DNA from: Micavibrio_B sp964633355
GTDB lineage: Bacteria; Pseudomonadota; Alphaproteobacteria; Micavibrionales; Micavibrionaceae
Reading direction: 5' to 3'
Assembly: GCA_964633355.1 (NCBI GenBank)
Contig: CAZWGO010000010.1
Span: 5,981-69,980 of the forward strand
Length of the DNA: 64,000 nucleotides
Shown here piece after piece: positions 7,551 through 16,656 of this stretch. The notes beneath the pieces were generated by a model, which was given only the letters and a program-made list of their open reading frames with translations, had not been told where the DNA came from and made no database searches. Made by a program: the position numbers and the translations under genes. The number at the start of each line of letters is the position of its first letter. Positions within the stretch are counted from its first letter, which is position 1.

Positions 7551-8809
7551 TTCAGTCCTCGGATAAGAACTAAACCCAGCACCCAGAAAAGCAAGATGGT
7601 TACGATACCTGCGTTTTGCGTTTGAAACATATCGGTTGCGAGCGCATAGCAAAACGGCCCGAGAAATGCCGCCGCCCTGCCCGTCAGCGCATAAAGCCCG
7701 TAGTTTTCAGTGATAACATTCTCATTTGAGAGCCGTGAAACAAGCGTGCGACTGGCAGATTGCACCGGCCCGACAAAAAGCCCGAGAGACAAGGCACTGG
7801 CGAAAAACATAAGCTTGCTATCGGATATCAGTATGCATGATCCAGTAACCAATAATCCGATCAGGCTTATTCTCACGATGCGGAACGAGCCGAAACGGTC
7901 TTCGATAAAAGATGCCGCGAAAGCACCCAAACCTGCCGTGACGTTCATGCCGATGCCGAACATCATGACTTCCGATATCTGTAATCCGTAATTCTGCGCC
8001 GCATAAATGCCGCCCATGGCAAACAGCGTATTCAATCCATCGCGGTAGAGCGCGCTGCCGATCAGGAAATTACGCCATGTGATATCCGATTTCAAATTTG
8101 CGAATGCAGATTTTAAGGATATCCATCCGCGTCTCAGCGCATCGTGAATTGTTAAAACTGCCTTTGGCCTGTCAGTCACGTTCATAAAAAGGGGCAAAGA
8201 GAAAATGCCGAACCATATAATGACGAAGGGAATGACCGCCCTCACATGCCATGCTTCTTCTTTTGGCAAGGCGACAAGCGGCGCATGACCGCCGAGACCG
8301 ATGAAGAGAAGCAGCATCAAGACAAGGCTGAACAATCCTCCGGCATAGCCCATCGCCCAGGCACGAGAGGACACGCGGCCCAAATTCTCCGGCTTTGCGA
8401 CATTCGGCAGCAAGGCATTGTAGAAAACGATGCCAAGCTCGAAACCGACATTCGCCAGTATGAGACCCGAAAGAACCAGATATATTGTGAATTCATCGGA
8501 ATGCGGTACGCCAAATACCATCAACGCCGCGCCGCAAAGACAAGCCAATTGGCTTAAGAATATCCATGTTTTAAGGCGGCCCGTATGATCGGCAATCGCG
8601 CCGCATATCGGCCCGGCAAAAATCAGCGCCAGACCAGAAAGCGATATGGCATACCCCCATTGCGAAGCGCCTTTAACAGGATCGATAGCAATGCTTTGGG
8701 AAAAATAGGTACTGAATACAAATGTCAGGATAAGCGTTGTAAAGGCAGAATTAGCCCAGTCATATAAAGCCCATGACCAAGCGGCTTTCTTATTCCGCTT
8801 ATCATCCAC
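7547..8809 (-). CDS. MFS permease, Atg22/UMF1-like family
   Basis: A 420-residue, roughly 12-helix major facilitator. The N-terminal signature WALYDWANSAFTT is typical of the Atg22-like/UMF1 branch, whose bacterial substrates are mostly unknown. The start is a GTG at 8809, one base after the TAA of the preceding gene (TAAAGTG); the nearby ATG at 8805 is out of frame. It is followed by the amidase with an ATGA overlap. The pairing suggests import or recycling of cell-wall fragments, but that is inference from position only. Confidence 0.85.
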   Translation of the reverse strand: MDDKRNKKAAWSWALYDWANSAFTTLILTFVFSTYFSQSIAIDPVKGASQWGYAISLSGLALIFAGPICGAIADHTGRLKTWIFLSQLACLCGAALMVFGVPHSDEFTIYLVLSGLILANVGFELGIVFYNALLPNVAKPENLGRVSSRAWAMGYAGGLFSLVLMLLLFIGLGGHAPLVALPKEEAWHVRAVIPFVIIWFGIFSLPLFMNVTDRPKAVLTIHDALRRGWISLKSAFANLKSDITWRNFLIGSALYRDGLNTLFAMGGIYAAQNYGLQISEVMMFGIGMNVTAGLGAFAASFIEDRFGSFRIVRISLIGLLVTGSCILISDSKLMFFASALSLGLFVGPVQSASRTLVSRLSNENVITENYGLYALTGRAAAFLGPFCYALATDMFQTQNAGIVTILLFWVLGLVLIRGLK

Positions 8810-8810
8810 T

Positions 8811-9239
8811 TTAGCTGGCAGCGATCAAATATTGCGCAGCGCCAATGGCGTAATAACCGCCGAGTTGATAAGCAGCGTCGATCGCCACCGCGTTAAACGG
8901 ATATCCGGTATAGAGCGATCCCATAACCAAAGGCGGCATAACGAAAGCAACCCAAAGCAAACAGGCCAGAAGGAAAAACTCCATCGGGTCGGATATTTTG
9001 AAAGACCAGACCATAAAGGCAAAGAATCCAGCCGTAATAAGCCATAGTGGCAAAGTCACAATGAATTGCGATGAAGCGAAAGACGGCGCGTTGCTGGAAC
9101 CACGCGCTTCAAGCCATTTAGTGCCAAGCACTTTCGGGTGATACCAGAGCATGCCAAGCAAGAAGGCTGCAATGCCGCTTACAAAAATTGGCAATACCCA
9201 ATTTTGAGCGATGATTTGTAGAAGTTCCGGATTAGCCAT
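8811..9239 (-). CDS. DUF1761 family membrane protein
   Basis: A 142-residue integral membrane protein with four predicted helices (about residues 13-31, 60-80, 87-106 and 120-140). The early GMLWYHPKVLGTKW segment and overall layout match the DUF1761 family, whose function is unknown. It is spaced 21 bases after sdhB and one base before the MFS gene, so it may belong to a read-through transcript from sdh. Confidence 0.8.
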   Translation of the reverse strand: MANPELLQIIAQNWVLPIFVSGIAAFLLGMLWYHPKVLGTKWLEARGSSNAPSFASSQFIVTLPLWLITAGFFAFMVWSFKISDPMEFFLLACLLWVAFVMPPLVMGSLYTGYPFNAVAIDAAYQLGGYYAIGAAQYLIAAS

Positions 9240-9260
9240 TTTATCTCCCCTTGTTTTTTA

Positions 9261-10052
9261 TTAATGACGAGCAACGATAAGTTTTTTGATTTCAGCAATC
9301 GCCTTGGCCGGATTTAAGCCTTTCGGGCAAGTGCGCGTGCAGTTCATGATTGTATGGCAACGATAGAGTTTGAACGGATCTTCCAGATCGTCGAGACGAT
9401 CGCCGGACGCTTCATCGCGTGTATCGGCCAACCAGCGATAGGCCTGAATCAAAACGGAAGGCCCGAGAAAACGATCGCCATTCCACCAATAGCTCGGGCA
9501 AGACGTGGCGCAGCAGAAACAAAGAATACAGCCAGCCGGACCTTTACCGTCCGCGCCGTTTAACAGCTCGGCATCTTCAGGACTTTGCAAACGCTCGCGC
9601 GCCGGTGCTGGCGATTCCGTTTTCATCCATGGCTCGATCGTATTGTATTGAGCGATCACATGCGACGTATCAGGCACAAGATCCTTGATCACCGGCAAAT
9701 GCGGCAATGGTGTCACCTTGACATCGGATTTGACTTCTTCGATCGGCTTTAAACAGGCGAGAGTGTTCGATCCATCGATATTCATCGCGCAAGATCCGCA
9801 AATACCTTCGCGGCAGGAACGGCGCAATGTAACCGTGCTATCGATCTCGTTTTTGATATAGAGCAGCGCGTCGAGGACCATCGGACCGCATTTGTCCAGA
9901 TCGATCGTGTATTCATCAAGCCGTGGATTTTGGTCATCATCCGGATTCCAGCGATATACTTTAAACGTCTTTTGACGCTTGCCGCCATTTGACGCATCGA
10001 CTTTTTTGCCGGGGACGATTTTTGAATTCTGCGGAAGTGTAAATTTGGCCAT
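9261..10052 (-). CDS. sdhB: Succinate dehydrogenase iron-sulfur subunit
   Basis: SdhB carries electrons from the flavoprotein SdhA to the membrane quinone site. The 263-residue protein has the [2Fe-2S] cysteines C80, C85, C88 and C100 (CREGICGSC and downstream). The ferredoxin-like half has CILCFCCATSC and CTRTCPKG for the [4Fe-4S] and [3Fe-4S] clusters. Length is normal. It is the last gene of sdhCDAB, starting about 40 bases after sdhA. Confidence 0.98.
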   Translation of the reverse strand: MAKFTLPQNSKIVPGKKVDASNGGKRQKTFKVYRWNPDDDQNPRLDEYTIDLDKCGPMVLDALLYIKNEIDSTVTLRRSCREGICGSCAMNIDGSNTLACLKPIEEVKSDVKVTPLPHLPVIKDLVPDTSHVIAQYNTIEPWMKTESPAPARERLQSPEDAELLNGADGKGPAGCILCFCCATSCPSYWWNGDRFLGPSVLIQAYRWLADTRDEASGDRLDDLEDPFKLYRCHTIMNCTRTCPKGLNPAKAIAEIKKLIVARH

Positions 10053-10092
10053 AATCTTCTCTTATTTGTAGAATAACCCCAAATTGTTAATT

Positions 10093-11880
10093 TTAATAGA
10101 CCCGTTTTTTAGGCGGGACTGCTTCGACTTCATCCGTCAATGTGGTCAGAATAACCGGACGTGCTGAAAGCTTCGTTTCGCCAGTTTCTGATACTTTGAC
10201 AATCGAGTGCTTCAGCCAGTTGACGTCATCACGCTCTGTGAAGTCCTCGCGGGCATGCGCGCCGCGGCTTTCCTGACGCGCAACAGCGGAATGCAAAGTT
10301 GCAACCGATTGATAAAGCAAATTATCCAGCTCAAGCGCTTCGACGAGATCCGTATTAAACACCATCGAACGGTCGGTAATATTGACATCGCCGCGGCGGG
10401 CAAAAATCGCATCAATCTTGCGACAACCCTCTTCCAGAGATTCACCTGTGCGGAAAACGGCTGCGTGATTTTGCATGGTTTTCTGCATATCGTTACGAAG
10501 ATGAGATGTTTTTGTCGGACCTTGCGCATGGCGAAGTTTGTCGAAACGCTCCAGGGCAAAATTACCTGTGTCTGAGCCCAACTTTTTATGTTTTGCACCC
10601 GGCGTTACAATCTCAGCGGCGCGGTGCGCGGCGGCACGACCAAAGACGACAAGATCAAGGAGTGAGTTGGACCCCAGACGGTTCGCCCCATGAACGGAAA
10701 CGCAAGCAGCTTCGCCAATCGCCATCAGGCCCGGCACGACCTTATTCGGATCGGCATCGGTCGGATTCAACACTTCGGTTTTGAAATTGGTTGGAATACC
10801 GCCCATATTATAGTGAACTGTCGGCAGAACCGGTATCGGCTCTTTCGTTACATCGACGCCAGCAAAGATTTTTGCATTCTCGGCAATACCCGGCAGGCGT
10901 GAGTGAATAATATCAGCATCCAGATGCTCAAGGTGCAAATGAATATGGTCTTTATGTTCGCCAACGCCGCGACCTTCGCGAATTTCAATCGTCATCGAAC
11001 GTGAGACAACATCGCGTGATGCCAAATCTTTAGCAGACGGCGCATAACGCTCCATAAAGCGTTCGCCTTCAGAGTTAGTCAAATAACCGCCCTCACCGCG
11101 TACACCTTCTGTAATCAAACAGCCAGCGCCATAGATACCAGTCGGGTGAAACTGAACGAATTCCATGTCTTGCAATGGCAGACCAGCGCGAAGAACCATC
11201 GCATTGCCGTCGCCTGTGCAGGTATGCGCGGAAGTACATGAGAAATAAGCCCGACCGTAGCCGCCTGTCGCCAATACCGTCTGATGTGCGCGGAAGCGAT
11301 GGATCGTTCCGTCAGTCAAATTCCATGCCATGACTCCCAGACATTCGCCTTCATCCGACATGATCAAATCCATGGCGAAATATTCGGTGAAGAATTCGGT
11401 TTGGAAACGAAGAGCTTGCGAATACAGCGTATGCAAGATTGCATGACCCGTCCTGTCAGCCGCGGCGCAGGTACGCTGCGCTGTACCTTTACCGTAGTGC
11501 GTCGTCATCCCGCCGAACGCGCGCTGATAAATCTTACCTTCTGCGGTGCGTGAAAACGGCACGCCAAAATGCTCAAGTTCAATAATCGCCGGAATTGCTT
11601 CGCGGCACATATATTCAATCGCGTCCTGATCGCCGAGCCAGTCAGACCCTTTGATTGTATCATACATATGAAAGCGCCAGTCATCTTCGCCCATATTGCC
11701 GAGCGCGGCGGAAATCCCGCCCTGAGCGGCCACTGTGTGGGAGCGCGTCGGGAAAACTTTAGAAATACAGGCGGTTTTCAATCCGGCAGACGCCATCCCC
11801 ATCGCAGCACGAAGCCCTGCTCCACCGCCGCCGACAACGACAACATCATATTCATGGTCAATTATATTATAGGCTGGCAT
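10093..11880 (-). CDS. sdhA: Succinate dehydrogenase flavoprotein subunit
   Basis: SdhA oxidises succinate to fumarate with covalently bound FAD. The 595-residue protein starts with the FAD-binding GGGGAGL motif at about 17-23. The flavinylation region RSHTVAAQGG, the catalytic FHPTGI stretch and HGANRLGSNSLLD are all present. The C-terminal end RPVILTTLTDEVEAVPPKKRVY region is typical of alphaproteobacterial and mitochondrial enzymes. It lies 14 bases after sdhD and forms complex II with the other sdh products. Confidence 0.98.
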   Translation of the reverse strand: MPAYNIIDHEYDVVVVGGGGAGLRAAMGMASAGLKTACISKVFPTRSHTVAAQGGISAALGNMGEDDWRFHMYDTIKGSDWLGDQDAIEYMCREAIPAIIELEHFGVPFSRTAEGKIYQRAFGGMTTHYGKGTAQRTCAAADRTGHAILHTLYSQALRFQTEFFTEYFAMDLIMSDEGECLGVMAWNLTDGTIHRFRAHQTVLATGGYGRAYFSCTSAHTCTGDGNAMVLRAGLPLQDMEFVQFHPTGIYGAGCLITEGVRGEGGYLTNSEGERFMERYAPSAKDLASRDVVSRSMTIEIREGRGVGEHKDHIHLHLEHLDADIIHSRLPGIAENAKIFAGVDVTKEPIPVLPTVHYNMGGIPTNFKTEVLNPTDADPNKVVPGLMAIGEAACVSVHGANRLGSNSLLDLVVFGRAAAHRAAEIVTPGAKHKKLGSDTGNFALERFDKLRHAQGPTKTSHLRNDMQKTMQNHAAVFRTGESLEEGCRKIDAIFARRGDVNITDRSMVFNTDLVEALELDNLLYQSVATLHSAVARQESRGAHAREDFTERDDVNWLKHSIVKVSETGETKLSARPVILTTLTDEVEAVPPKKRVY

Positions 11881-11894
11881 TTCAAACTTCCGGT

Positions 11895-12290
11895 TTAGAT
11901 AGCAATTTTAAGAATGGAGAAAAGGGCCGCGACAGCGAGGCCTGTTAAAACAAGGCGAACCGCAATCAGGCTTAAAACTTTTGATAACTCACAGTGGACG
12001 TAATCTTCGATCACAATCTGCAAGCCAAGCGCCGCATGCGTAAAAGTCGAGACGATAAACAAAGAGAATAAAATGGCATGAACCGGCATAGCCAGCCATA
12101 ACGTAAATGTTTCGTAATCGGCGCCGACAAGGCCGACGACAGAATAAATGGCCCAGACCATAAGAAAGAAATTCGAAAATGCGGTGACGCGTTGCAGCCA
12201 CCAGTGATCGAAACCTTTGCCGGTTGAACCCAACCCGCGCGCGCGCGCCAGCGGATTTTTAAAAGGAGATGCTTGCCATTTCAATGTCAT
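11895..12290 (-). CDS. sdhD: Succinate dehydrogenase membrane anchor subunit
   Basis: The 131-residue protein has three hydrophobic helices and anchors SdhAB to the membrane together with SdhC. The N-terminal GLGSTGKGFDHWWLQRVTA pattern, with the W-x-x-Q-R-V-T core, and a helix-2 histidine (HAALGLQIVIEDYV region) match SdhD. It starts within the sdhC stop (ATGA overlap). Sequence conservation in this subunit is low, and the call leans also on gene order. Confidence 0.93.
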   Translation of the reverse strand: MTLKWQASPFKNPLARARGLGSTGKGFDHWWLQRVTAFSNFFLMVWAIYSVVGLVGADYETFTLWLAMPVHAILFSLFIVSTFTHAALGLQIVIEDYVHCELSKVLSLIAVRLVLTGLAVAALFSILKIAI

Positions 12291-12676
12291 TGAACTGTTC
12301 CACTAATTGTAAGCCAGGTTATGGCAGTCAGCACAACAGCCGACGCCCAGATAAACAGAACCGCCATGTTAGATGTCTTGATATCGAGCAAGCGCCCCGT
12401 ATCCATGATCAAATGACGAATACCCCCGAGCATGTGAAGGTAAATAGCAAAGGTCCAACCGATGAACATCAGCTTGCCAACGAAGCTGGTCGCAAACATC
12501 ATAAATGTATCATAAGCTTCCGGCCCCGTCGCGGCGGCCAAGAGCCACCAGACGATTACCAGTAAACCAACAGTATTGGCGACGCCCGTCGCCCGATGCA
12601 AAATGGACATGGTCATCGTCAAGGTCCATTTCCAGACTTGAAGATGCGGAGAAAGAGGTCTTTTGGAAATTGTCAT
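12287..12676 (-). CDS. sdhC: Succinate dehydrogenase cytochrome b556 subunit
   Basis: SdhC binds heme b and, with SdhD and SdhB, forms the ubiquinone site. The 129-residue protein has the RPLSPHLQVW N-terminus, the SILHRATG motif with the conserved Ser and Arg near the quinone site, and a heme-ligand histidine in HMLGGIRHL. Three membrane helices follow the expected spacing. The ATG at 12676 has an AAGGA ribosome site 8 bases upstream, and the operon promoter is at 12699-12727. An open frame from the opposite strand begins within this gene but is not coding there. Confidence 0.95.
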   Translation of the reverse strand: MTISKRPLSPHLQVWKWTLTMTMSILHRATGVANTVGLLVIVWWLLAAATGPEAYDTFMMFATSFVGKLMFIGWTFAIYLHMLGGIRHLIMDTGRLLDIKTSNMAVLFIWASAVVLTAITWLTISGTVQ

Positions 12677-12698
12677 GAGGTATTCCTTACAGGCCCAA

Positions 12699-12727
12699 AT
12701 AATAAAAGGAAACCCTTATATTGCCAA
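12699..12727 (-). promoter_or_regulatory. sdhCDAB promoter
   Basis: On the minus strand TTGGCA (12727-12722) is followed after exactly 17 bases by TATTAT (12704-12699). This predicts a start near 12692 and a short leader of about 16 bases before sdhC, containing the AAGGA ribosome site. It lies in the gap between sdhC and the divergent FkbM-type gene. Confidence 0.7.
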
Positions 12728-12797
12728 TGGGATATTTATGCTTAAAGCATGTATTTGGCATTTTCATTACAGAAGACATTTTGTATGGTGCCTGTAT

Positions 12798-13556
12798 ATG
12801 AACCGAATTCTCAATTTCTTGTACAACATTGAGTGGCTGGCAAAAATCACTGGAAACAGGATTTTTTCAGTCCTGTATTTACTTAAGCTTAAAGCCGTAC
12901 CGATTAGCCTCGCGAAAGGCGTATGCGGGGTAAACTATTTTTACTTTAGAAAATCTGATTTGTCTGGTTTGCGTGAAATTTTGATCGACGAAGAATACGA
13001 TTTCTTATCGCACACCATTCAAAACAAAGAGACTTTTACTATTTTGGATTGTGGAGCCCATATTGGCCTGCCTGTTTTATGGGCCGCCACCATTAACCCT
13101 TCCATCAAAGTATTATCTGTGGAGGCCAGCCCCGATACTTTCAAAGTTCTAGCAAAAAATCGCGAGAATTCAAAAATCGACTGGAACATTATCAACCGTG
13201 CCTGCTGGTCCGATGAGACAGAAATTTCCTTTCAAACTCATGGCGATAGCATGAGCCATCGCGTATCGATGGAGGGCGGCGTTAAAGTCAAAGGCATTTC
13301 TTTGCCTGACCTTCTCAACATGACTGGAAATGAAAATATAGATTTAATCAAAATCGATATCGAAGGCGCAGAAGAAAAATTTTTATGTTCTTATCCTGAG
13401 GCTTTAAACAGGATTGATAGAATGGTTATCGAACTGCATCCCAAGCTTTGTAATACTGATAAGGTTCAATCCACTCTAGAACAATATTTTCCTAAGATTG
13501 TTGCTATTCAAGGACGCGTATCGTCAAAGCCCCTGCTTTACTGCATCAAAGAATAA
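12798..13556 (+). CDS. FkbM family methyltransferase
   Basis: A SAM-dependent O-methyltransferase-like protein of about 252 residues. The SAM motif I appears as ILDCGAHIGLPVLWAA, followed by VLSVEASPDT, and the FkbM signature LIKIDIEGAEEKFL lies near residue 190. Members methylate sugars or other small molecules and are common in surface-polysaccharide clusters. The frame is open back to 12663, inside sdhC, so I choose the ATG at 12798; its ribosome site is not convincing. The gene opens an AT-rich glycan island and precedes a flippase remnant. Confidence 0.8.
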   Translation: MNRILNFLYNIEWLAKITGNRIFSVLYLLKLKAVPISLAKGVCGVNYFYFRKSDLSGLREILIDEEYDFLSHTIQNKETFTILDCGAHIGLPVLWAATINPSIKVLSVEASPDTFKVLAKNRENSKIDWNIINRACWSDETEISFQTHGDSMSHRVSMEGGVKVKGISLPDLLNMTGNENIDLIKIDIEGAEEKFLCSYPEALNRIDRMVIELHPKLCNTDKVQSTLEQYFPKIVAIQGRVSSKPLLYCIKE

Positions 13557-13560
13557 TCCC

Positions 13561-13964
13561 ATGTTATCCGGCCTTATTAAAAAGATACCATATTTCCAGC
13601 AGCATCACCTGCCTTTGATATGGAATGCAGGATTTATGTCTGGTTTGCTTTCACGATGATGCCATGGGTCCTGAAATTGATCTTCGGGCACCAATATGAG
13701 AATTCAATCCCTTATGCCCAAGCATTGATATGTTCCGTGGCGATTGGCAATTTAGCAACTTTAAGATTTAGGTATATTCGCTCTAAGATTGATTTAAAGA
13801 ATTACTGCTCCATTCTATTAGCGGCATCCCTTTCAAAAATCATTTCAGCACTGATTCTTGTACCAATATTCGGCATCAGTGGCGCTGTTGCCACGGCGTT
13901 TTTATATCGAATTGTAATTAATGTCGTAACGTCGCGCATAATGAAAAAGCATTATTCCTTCTAA
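13561..13964 (+). pseudogene. Remnant of a polysaccharide flippase (Wzx/MatE-like)
   Basis: An ATG at 13561 opens a frame of 32 codons that ends FMSGLLSR at a TGA (13657), resembling the start of a polysaccharide flippase. From about 13620 a second frame continues for 114 codons. It contains LKLIFGHQYENSIPYAQAL and two or three hydrophobic helices, typical of the C-terminal end of oligosaccharide flippases. The middle, some 250-300 residues in an intact flippase, is missing and the two parts are in different frames. I read this as deletion plus frameshift. A short functional protein from the second frame alone is possible but unlikely. Confidence 0.7.
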
Positions 13965-13967
13965 TCT

Positions 13968-14690
13968 TTATATTTTTTTAGCTACTATCACATAGTTTAC
14001 TGTCCAATCGCGGCGGATGGAGCTCAGGTCTTTGCCCGCAATTTTAAATGCTATTTCTTCCAGTTTGTGAAAAGTAAAGAAAAACCATTTCACAAGCATA
14101 TTGATCAGAAGAGAGATTTTTATTTGTTTTAAAATTCCGCGATCTATTATTTTTAAATAGATACCGCTAAAGAGGCCTAGCGCATACCAAAAGCCACCAA
14201 TGCGTTTTTGGTCGATAATTTCGAAACCATTGTCTTCCATAATTTTTTTAGCGGTAAATTCAGTATAGCGAAAGAAATCGACCGGGGCTGCATGGATTGG
14301 GTACATAAAGGGAAAAGATAAAAATAAAATTCCGTCTTTTTTTAGAATCCTGTGTTTTTCCTTAATAGCATCCAAAGGTAGATCAAGATGTTCGAGCACT
14401 TGGCATGAAATTATGGCATCAACTTCACCTTCGCCGATTGGCACATCATAGGCTGTACCGACAAGATCTATATGCGATGCGTCGTAAAAACCATCTTCAA
14501 CATCGACCCCTACATATTTTCTACATTTATCTGACAGAAATTCAGCAAAAGGCTTATCGCCGCAACCCACATCATAAACTGTCATATCTTTATTAAGATG
14601 TGATTCGAAATTAGTGCGCATAGCGGCGCGTACATCACGGCGCAGGCTAATTGGATCAAAAATAAATTCCGCTAGATTTTCTTTTGCCAT
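13968..14690 (-). CDS. Class I SAM-dependent methyltransferase
   Basis: A 240-residue Rossmann-fold methyltransferase. Motif I is VYDVGCGDKPFAEFL at about residues 38-52, followed by YVGVDVEDG, and the motif IV region ISCQVLEHLDLP resembles methyltransferase_11/23 members of glycan clusters. A hydrophobic segment near the C-terminal third could associate with the membrane. The substrate is unknown, though location suggests a lipid- or glycan-linked acceptor. It is transcribed divergently from the glycosyltransferase operon and converges on the flippase remnant. Confidence 0.85.
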   Translation of the reverse strand: MAKENLAEFIFDPISLRRDVRAAMRTNFESHLNKDMTVYDVGCGDKPFAEFLSDKCRKYVGVDVEDGFYDASHIDLVGTAYDVPIGEGEVDAIISCQVLEHLDLPLDAIKEKHRILKKDGILFLSFPFMYPIHAAPVDFFRYTEFTAKKIMEDNGFEIIDQKRIGGFWYALGLFSGIYLKIIDRGILKQIKISLLINMLVKWFFFTFHKLEEIAFKIAGKDLSSIRRDWTVNYVIVAKKI

Positions 14691-14755
14691 ATTGCAGCAT
14701 GTATCCGTTATTGTTTTTATAGTTTAAAGCCTATAACCATATCAAAATAAGTAAA

Positions 14756-15712
14756 ATGTCCAGTCAGAATTGCCCCTTAATCACAATTGGCATCACGGCC
14801 TATAACGCGCGTGACACAATAACGCGCGCGCTAGACTGCGCGTTGGCGCAGAACTGGCCAAATAAAGAAATTATCATTGTCGATGATTGCTCGAATGACA
14901 ATACGGCTTTTATAATTGAAGCTTATATTTTGACACACCCTTTTCTTAGATATTTCAAGCAAGACCAAAATCGGGGCGTTGCCGCTGCGCGAAATATAAT
15001 CCTGCACAATGCCCTTGGACATTTCGTTGCTTTTTTCGATGATGACGATGTCAGCTCGCCTGACAGGCTCGAAAAACAATATCTCCGTATTCAGCGTTAT
15101 ACACATAGCGATTTAGCCGTTTGTCACTGTACGCGTCGGCAACTATATCCGGACGGATCGATGCGACTGGAAGCGACGCCCGGCTCCGACGAAAAAAAAG
15201 AAGCTCCCTACGGTGACGGAATGTTTAAAAAAATACTCTTAGGAAAACCTATAGAGAACGGCTTTGGTTCAATGGCAACCTGCTCTCTGATGATGCCGCG
15301 CAAGGTTTTTGAAGAAATTGGTCTATATGATGAATCTTTTCGGCGCTGCGAAGACACTGATTTTACATTGAGATTAGCCCTCAAGGGCGGACATTTCTTA
15401 GGTATAGAAGAACCGCTGGTGACGCAGACTATGACATCGTCGAGTGAGAAATCTCTCCTCGATGAGCAAAAATATCATTCGTTGATCTATAAGAAATACG
15501 AAGATCGACTTGGAAAAGACAAAACATATTTTTGTCTCGAATGGCTGAAATTAAGATACGAATTTCTACACAATCGTAGCTTTAAATTTTTACTCTCATT
15601 CATATATCTTTTGACAAAATATCCCTTACTCAGTATTCAAAAGATTTTTTGGGTTATGCCGAATATCGGTTTTAATCTCAAATTTAAAAAATTTCATAAG
15701 GGAAATTCATGA
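14756..15712 (+). CDS. Glycosyltransferase family 2
   Basis: A 318-residue inverting GT-A transferase, cytosolic with a hydrophobic C-terminal part. It begins PLITIGITAYNARDTI, then IIIVDDCSNDNT, and has the metal-binding acidic stretch FFDDDDVSS at about residue 100. It likely adds one sugar to a surface glycan precursor. It is the first of four coupled glycosyltransferase genes; its stop overlaps the next start as ATGA. It is a paralogue of that next gene, with 38 of 39 bases identical over 14855-14893 and 15802-15840. Confidence 0.92.
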   Translation: MSSQNCPLITIGITAYNARDTITRALDCALAQNWPNKEIIIVDDCSNDNTAFIIEAYILTHPFLRYFKQDQNRGVAAARNIILHNALGHFVAFFDDDDVSSPDRLEKQYLRIQRYTHSDLAVCHCTRRQLYPDGSMRLEATPGSDEKKEAPYGDGMFKKILLGKPIENGFGSMATCSLMMPRKVFEEIGLYDESFRRCEDTDFTLRLALKGGHFLGIEEPLVTQTMTSSSEKSLLDEQKYHSLIYKKYEDRLGKDKTYFCLEWLKLRYEFLHNRSFKFLLSFIYLLTKYPLLSIQKIFWVMPNIGFNLKFKKFHKGNS

Positions 15713-16656
15713 ACGGCCTTCCCCTGATTACGATTGCGGTTCCTTGTTACAACGCGGAAAGCACCATACGGCGGGCCATCCGAAGCGCTATAGCACAAGA
15801 ATGGCCAAACAAAGAAATTATCATTGTCGATGATTGCTCGGAGGATTTTTCCAGAGAAGTTGTTTTATCCTGTATTGCAAACATTCCTTACGCTCGCTTA
15901 ATCAAAAACGAAACCAATCTAGGTCCTGGCGGGACGCGGGACCTGTTACTAAACGAAGCGCATGGTGAGCTTATTGCTTTCTTTGACGATGACGATGAAA
16001 GTTTCCCAGAGCGCCTGCAAAAGCAATTTGAGCGCATTACCGAATATGAAAGCAAAACCAAAGAGTCTGTCATTGCCTGCCATGCGTCAGGCATTCGCCA
16101 CTATCCAAATGGATATAAGAAAGAATTAATCGCGATTGGCTCCGAACCAGTAATTCCTAAAGGATCGGGTATGGCCGCCTCTATCTTATTTTATGGCAGG
16201 CGCGACGACTGGTTTTATGGCGCGGGAACGCCGACTTGTTGCCTAATGGCCAGAACCGCTGTTTTAAAGCAGGTCGGCGGCTTCGATAAAAATTTCCGCC
16301 GCGTCGAAGATCTAGATTTATCCGTCCGTCTTGCCTTGGCAGATGCCAGCTTTATAGGCTGTAAGGATATTCTCTTTATACAACATGCGACTACGGGAAA
16401 TGACAAAACCAGTGACAAGAATTTAAAAGCAGAACTACAACTCGTCGAAAAATACAAAGATTTTTTAAAAAGTCGGAGCATGTATTTCTATGCCAAAACA
16501 TGGCCTAAAATTCGTCACTATCATTTTACCAAGCAATATGGAAGATTCTTGCTAACCCTACTAATATTGATCACAAGGCATCCTGTAAAAACAATCAGCC
16601 ATCTTCTCGATACCGGCCCCAAACGTTTAAAACACGAAAAGAAAATGGCCGCATGA
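15709..16656 (+). CDS. Glycosyltransferase family 2 (paralogue of the preceding gene)
   Basis: A 315-residue GT-A transferase with PLITIAVPCYNAESTI, IIIVDDCSED and the metal-binding AFFDDDDES stretch. The overall layout, including the CCLMAR segment and the RRVEDLDLSVRLALA acceptor-side motif, is parallel to the upstream gene. This suggests tandem duplication followed by divergence and different acceptor specificity. Coupled by ATGA to both neighbours. Confidence 0.92.
   Translation: MNGLPLITIAVPCYNAESTIRRAIRSAIAQEWPNKEIIIVDDCSEDFSREVVLSCIANIPYARLIKNETNLGPGGTRDLLLNEAHGELIAFFDDDDESFPERLQKQFERITEYESKTKESVIACHASGIRHYPNGYKKELIAIGSEPVIPKGSGMAASILFYGRRDDWFYGAGTPTCCLMARTAVLKQVGGFDKNFRRVEDLDLSVRLALADASFIGCKDILFIQHATTGNDKTSDKNLKAELQLVEKYKDFLKSRSMYFYAKTWPKIRHYHFTKQYGRFLLTLLILITRHPVKTISHLLDTGPKRLKHEKKMAA

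Noticed and set aside
7551..7652. Longer N-terminus for the amidase
   Set aside because: The extra 34 residues overlap the transporter gene, and the ATGA junction at 7550 gives the expected start.
12663..12797. Extension of the FkbM-type protein into sdhC
   Set aside because: It would cross the sdh promoter and overlap the start of sdhC on the other strand; the family core begins later.
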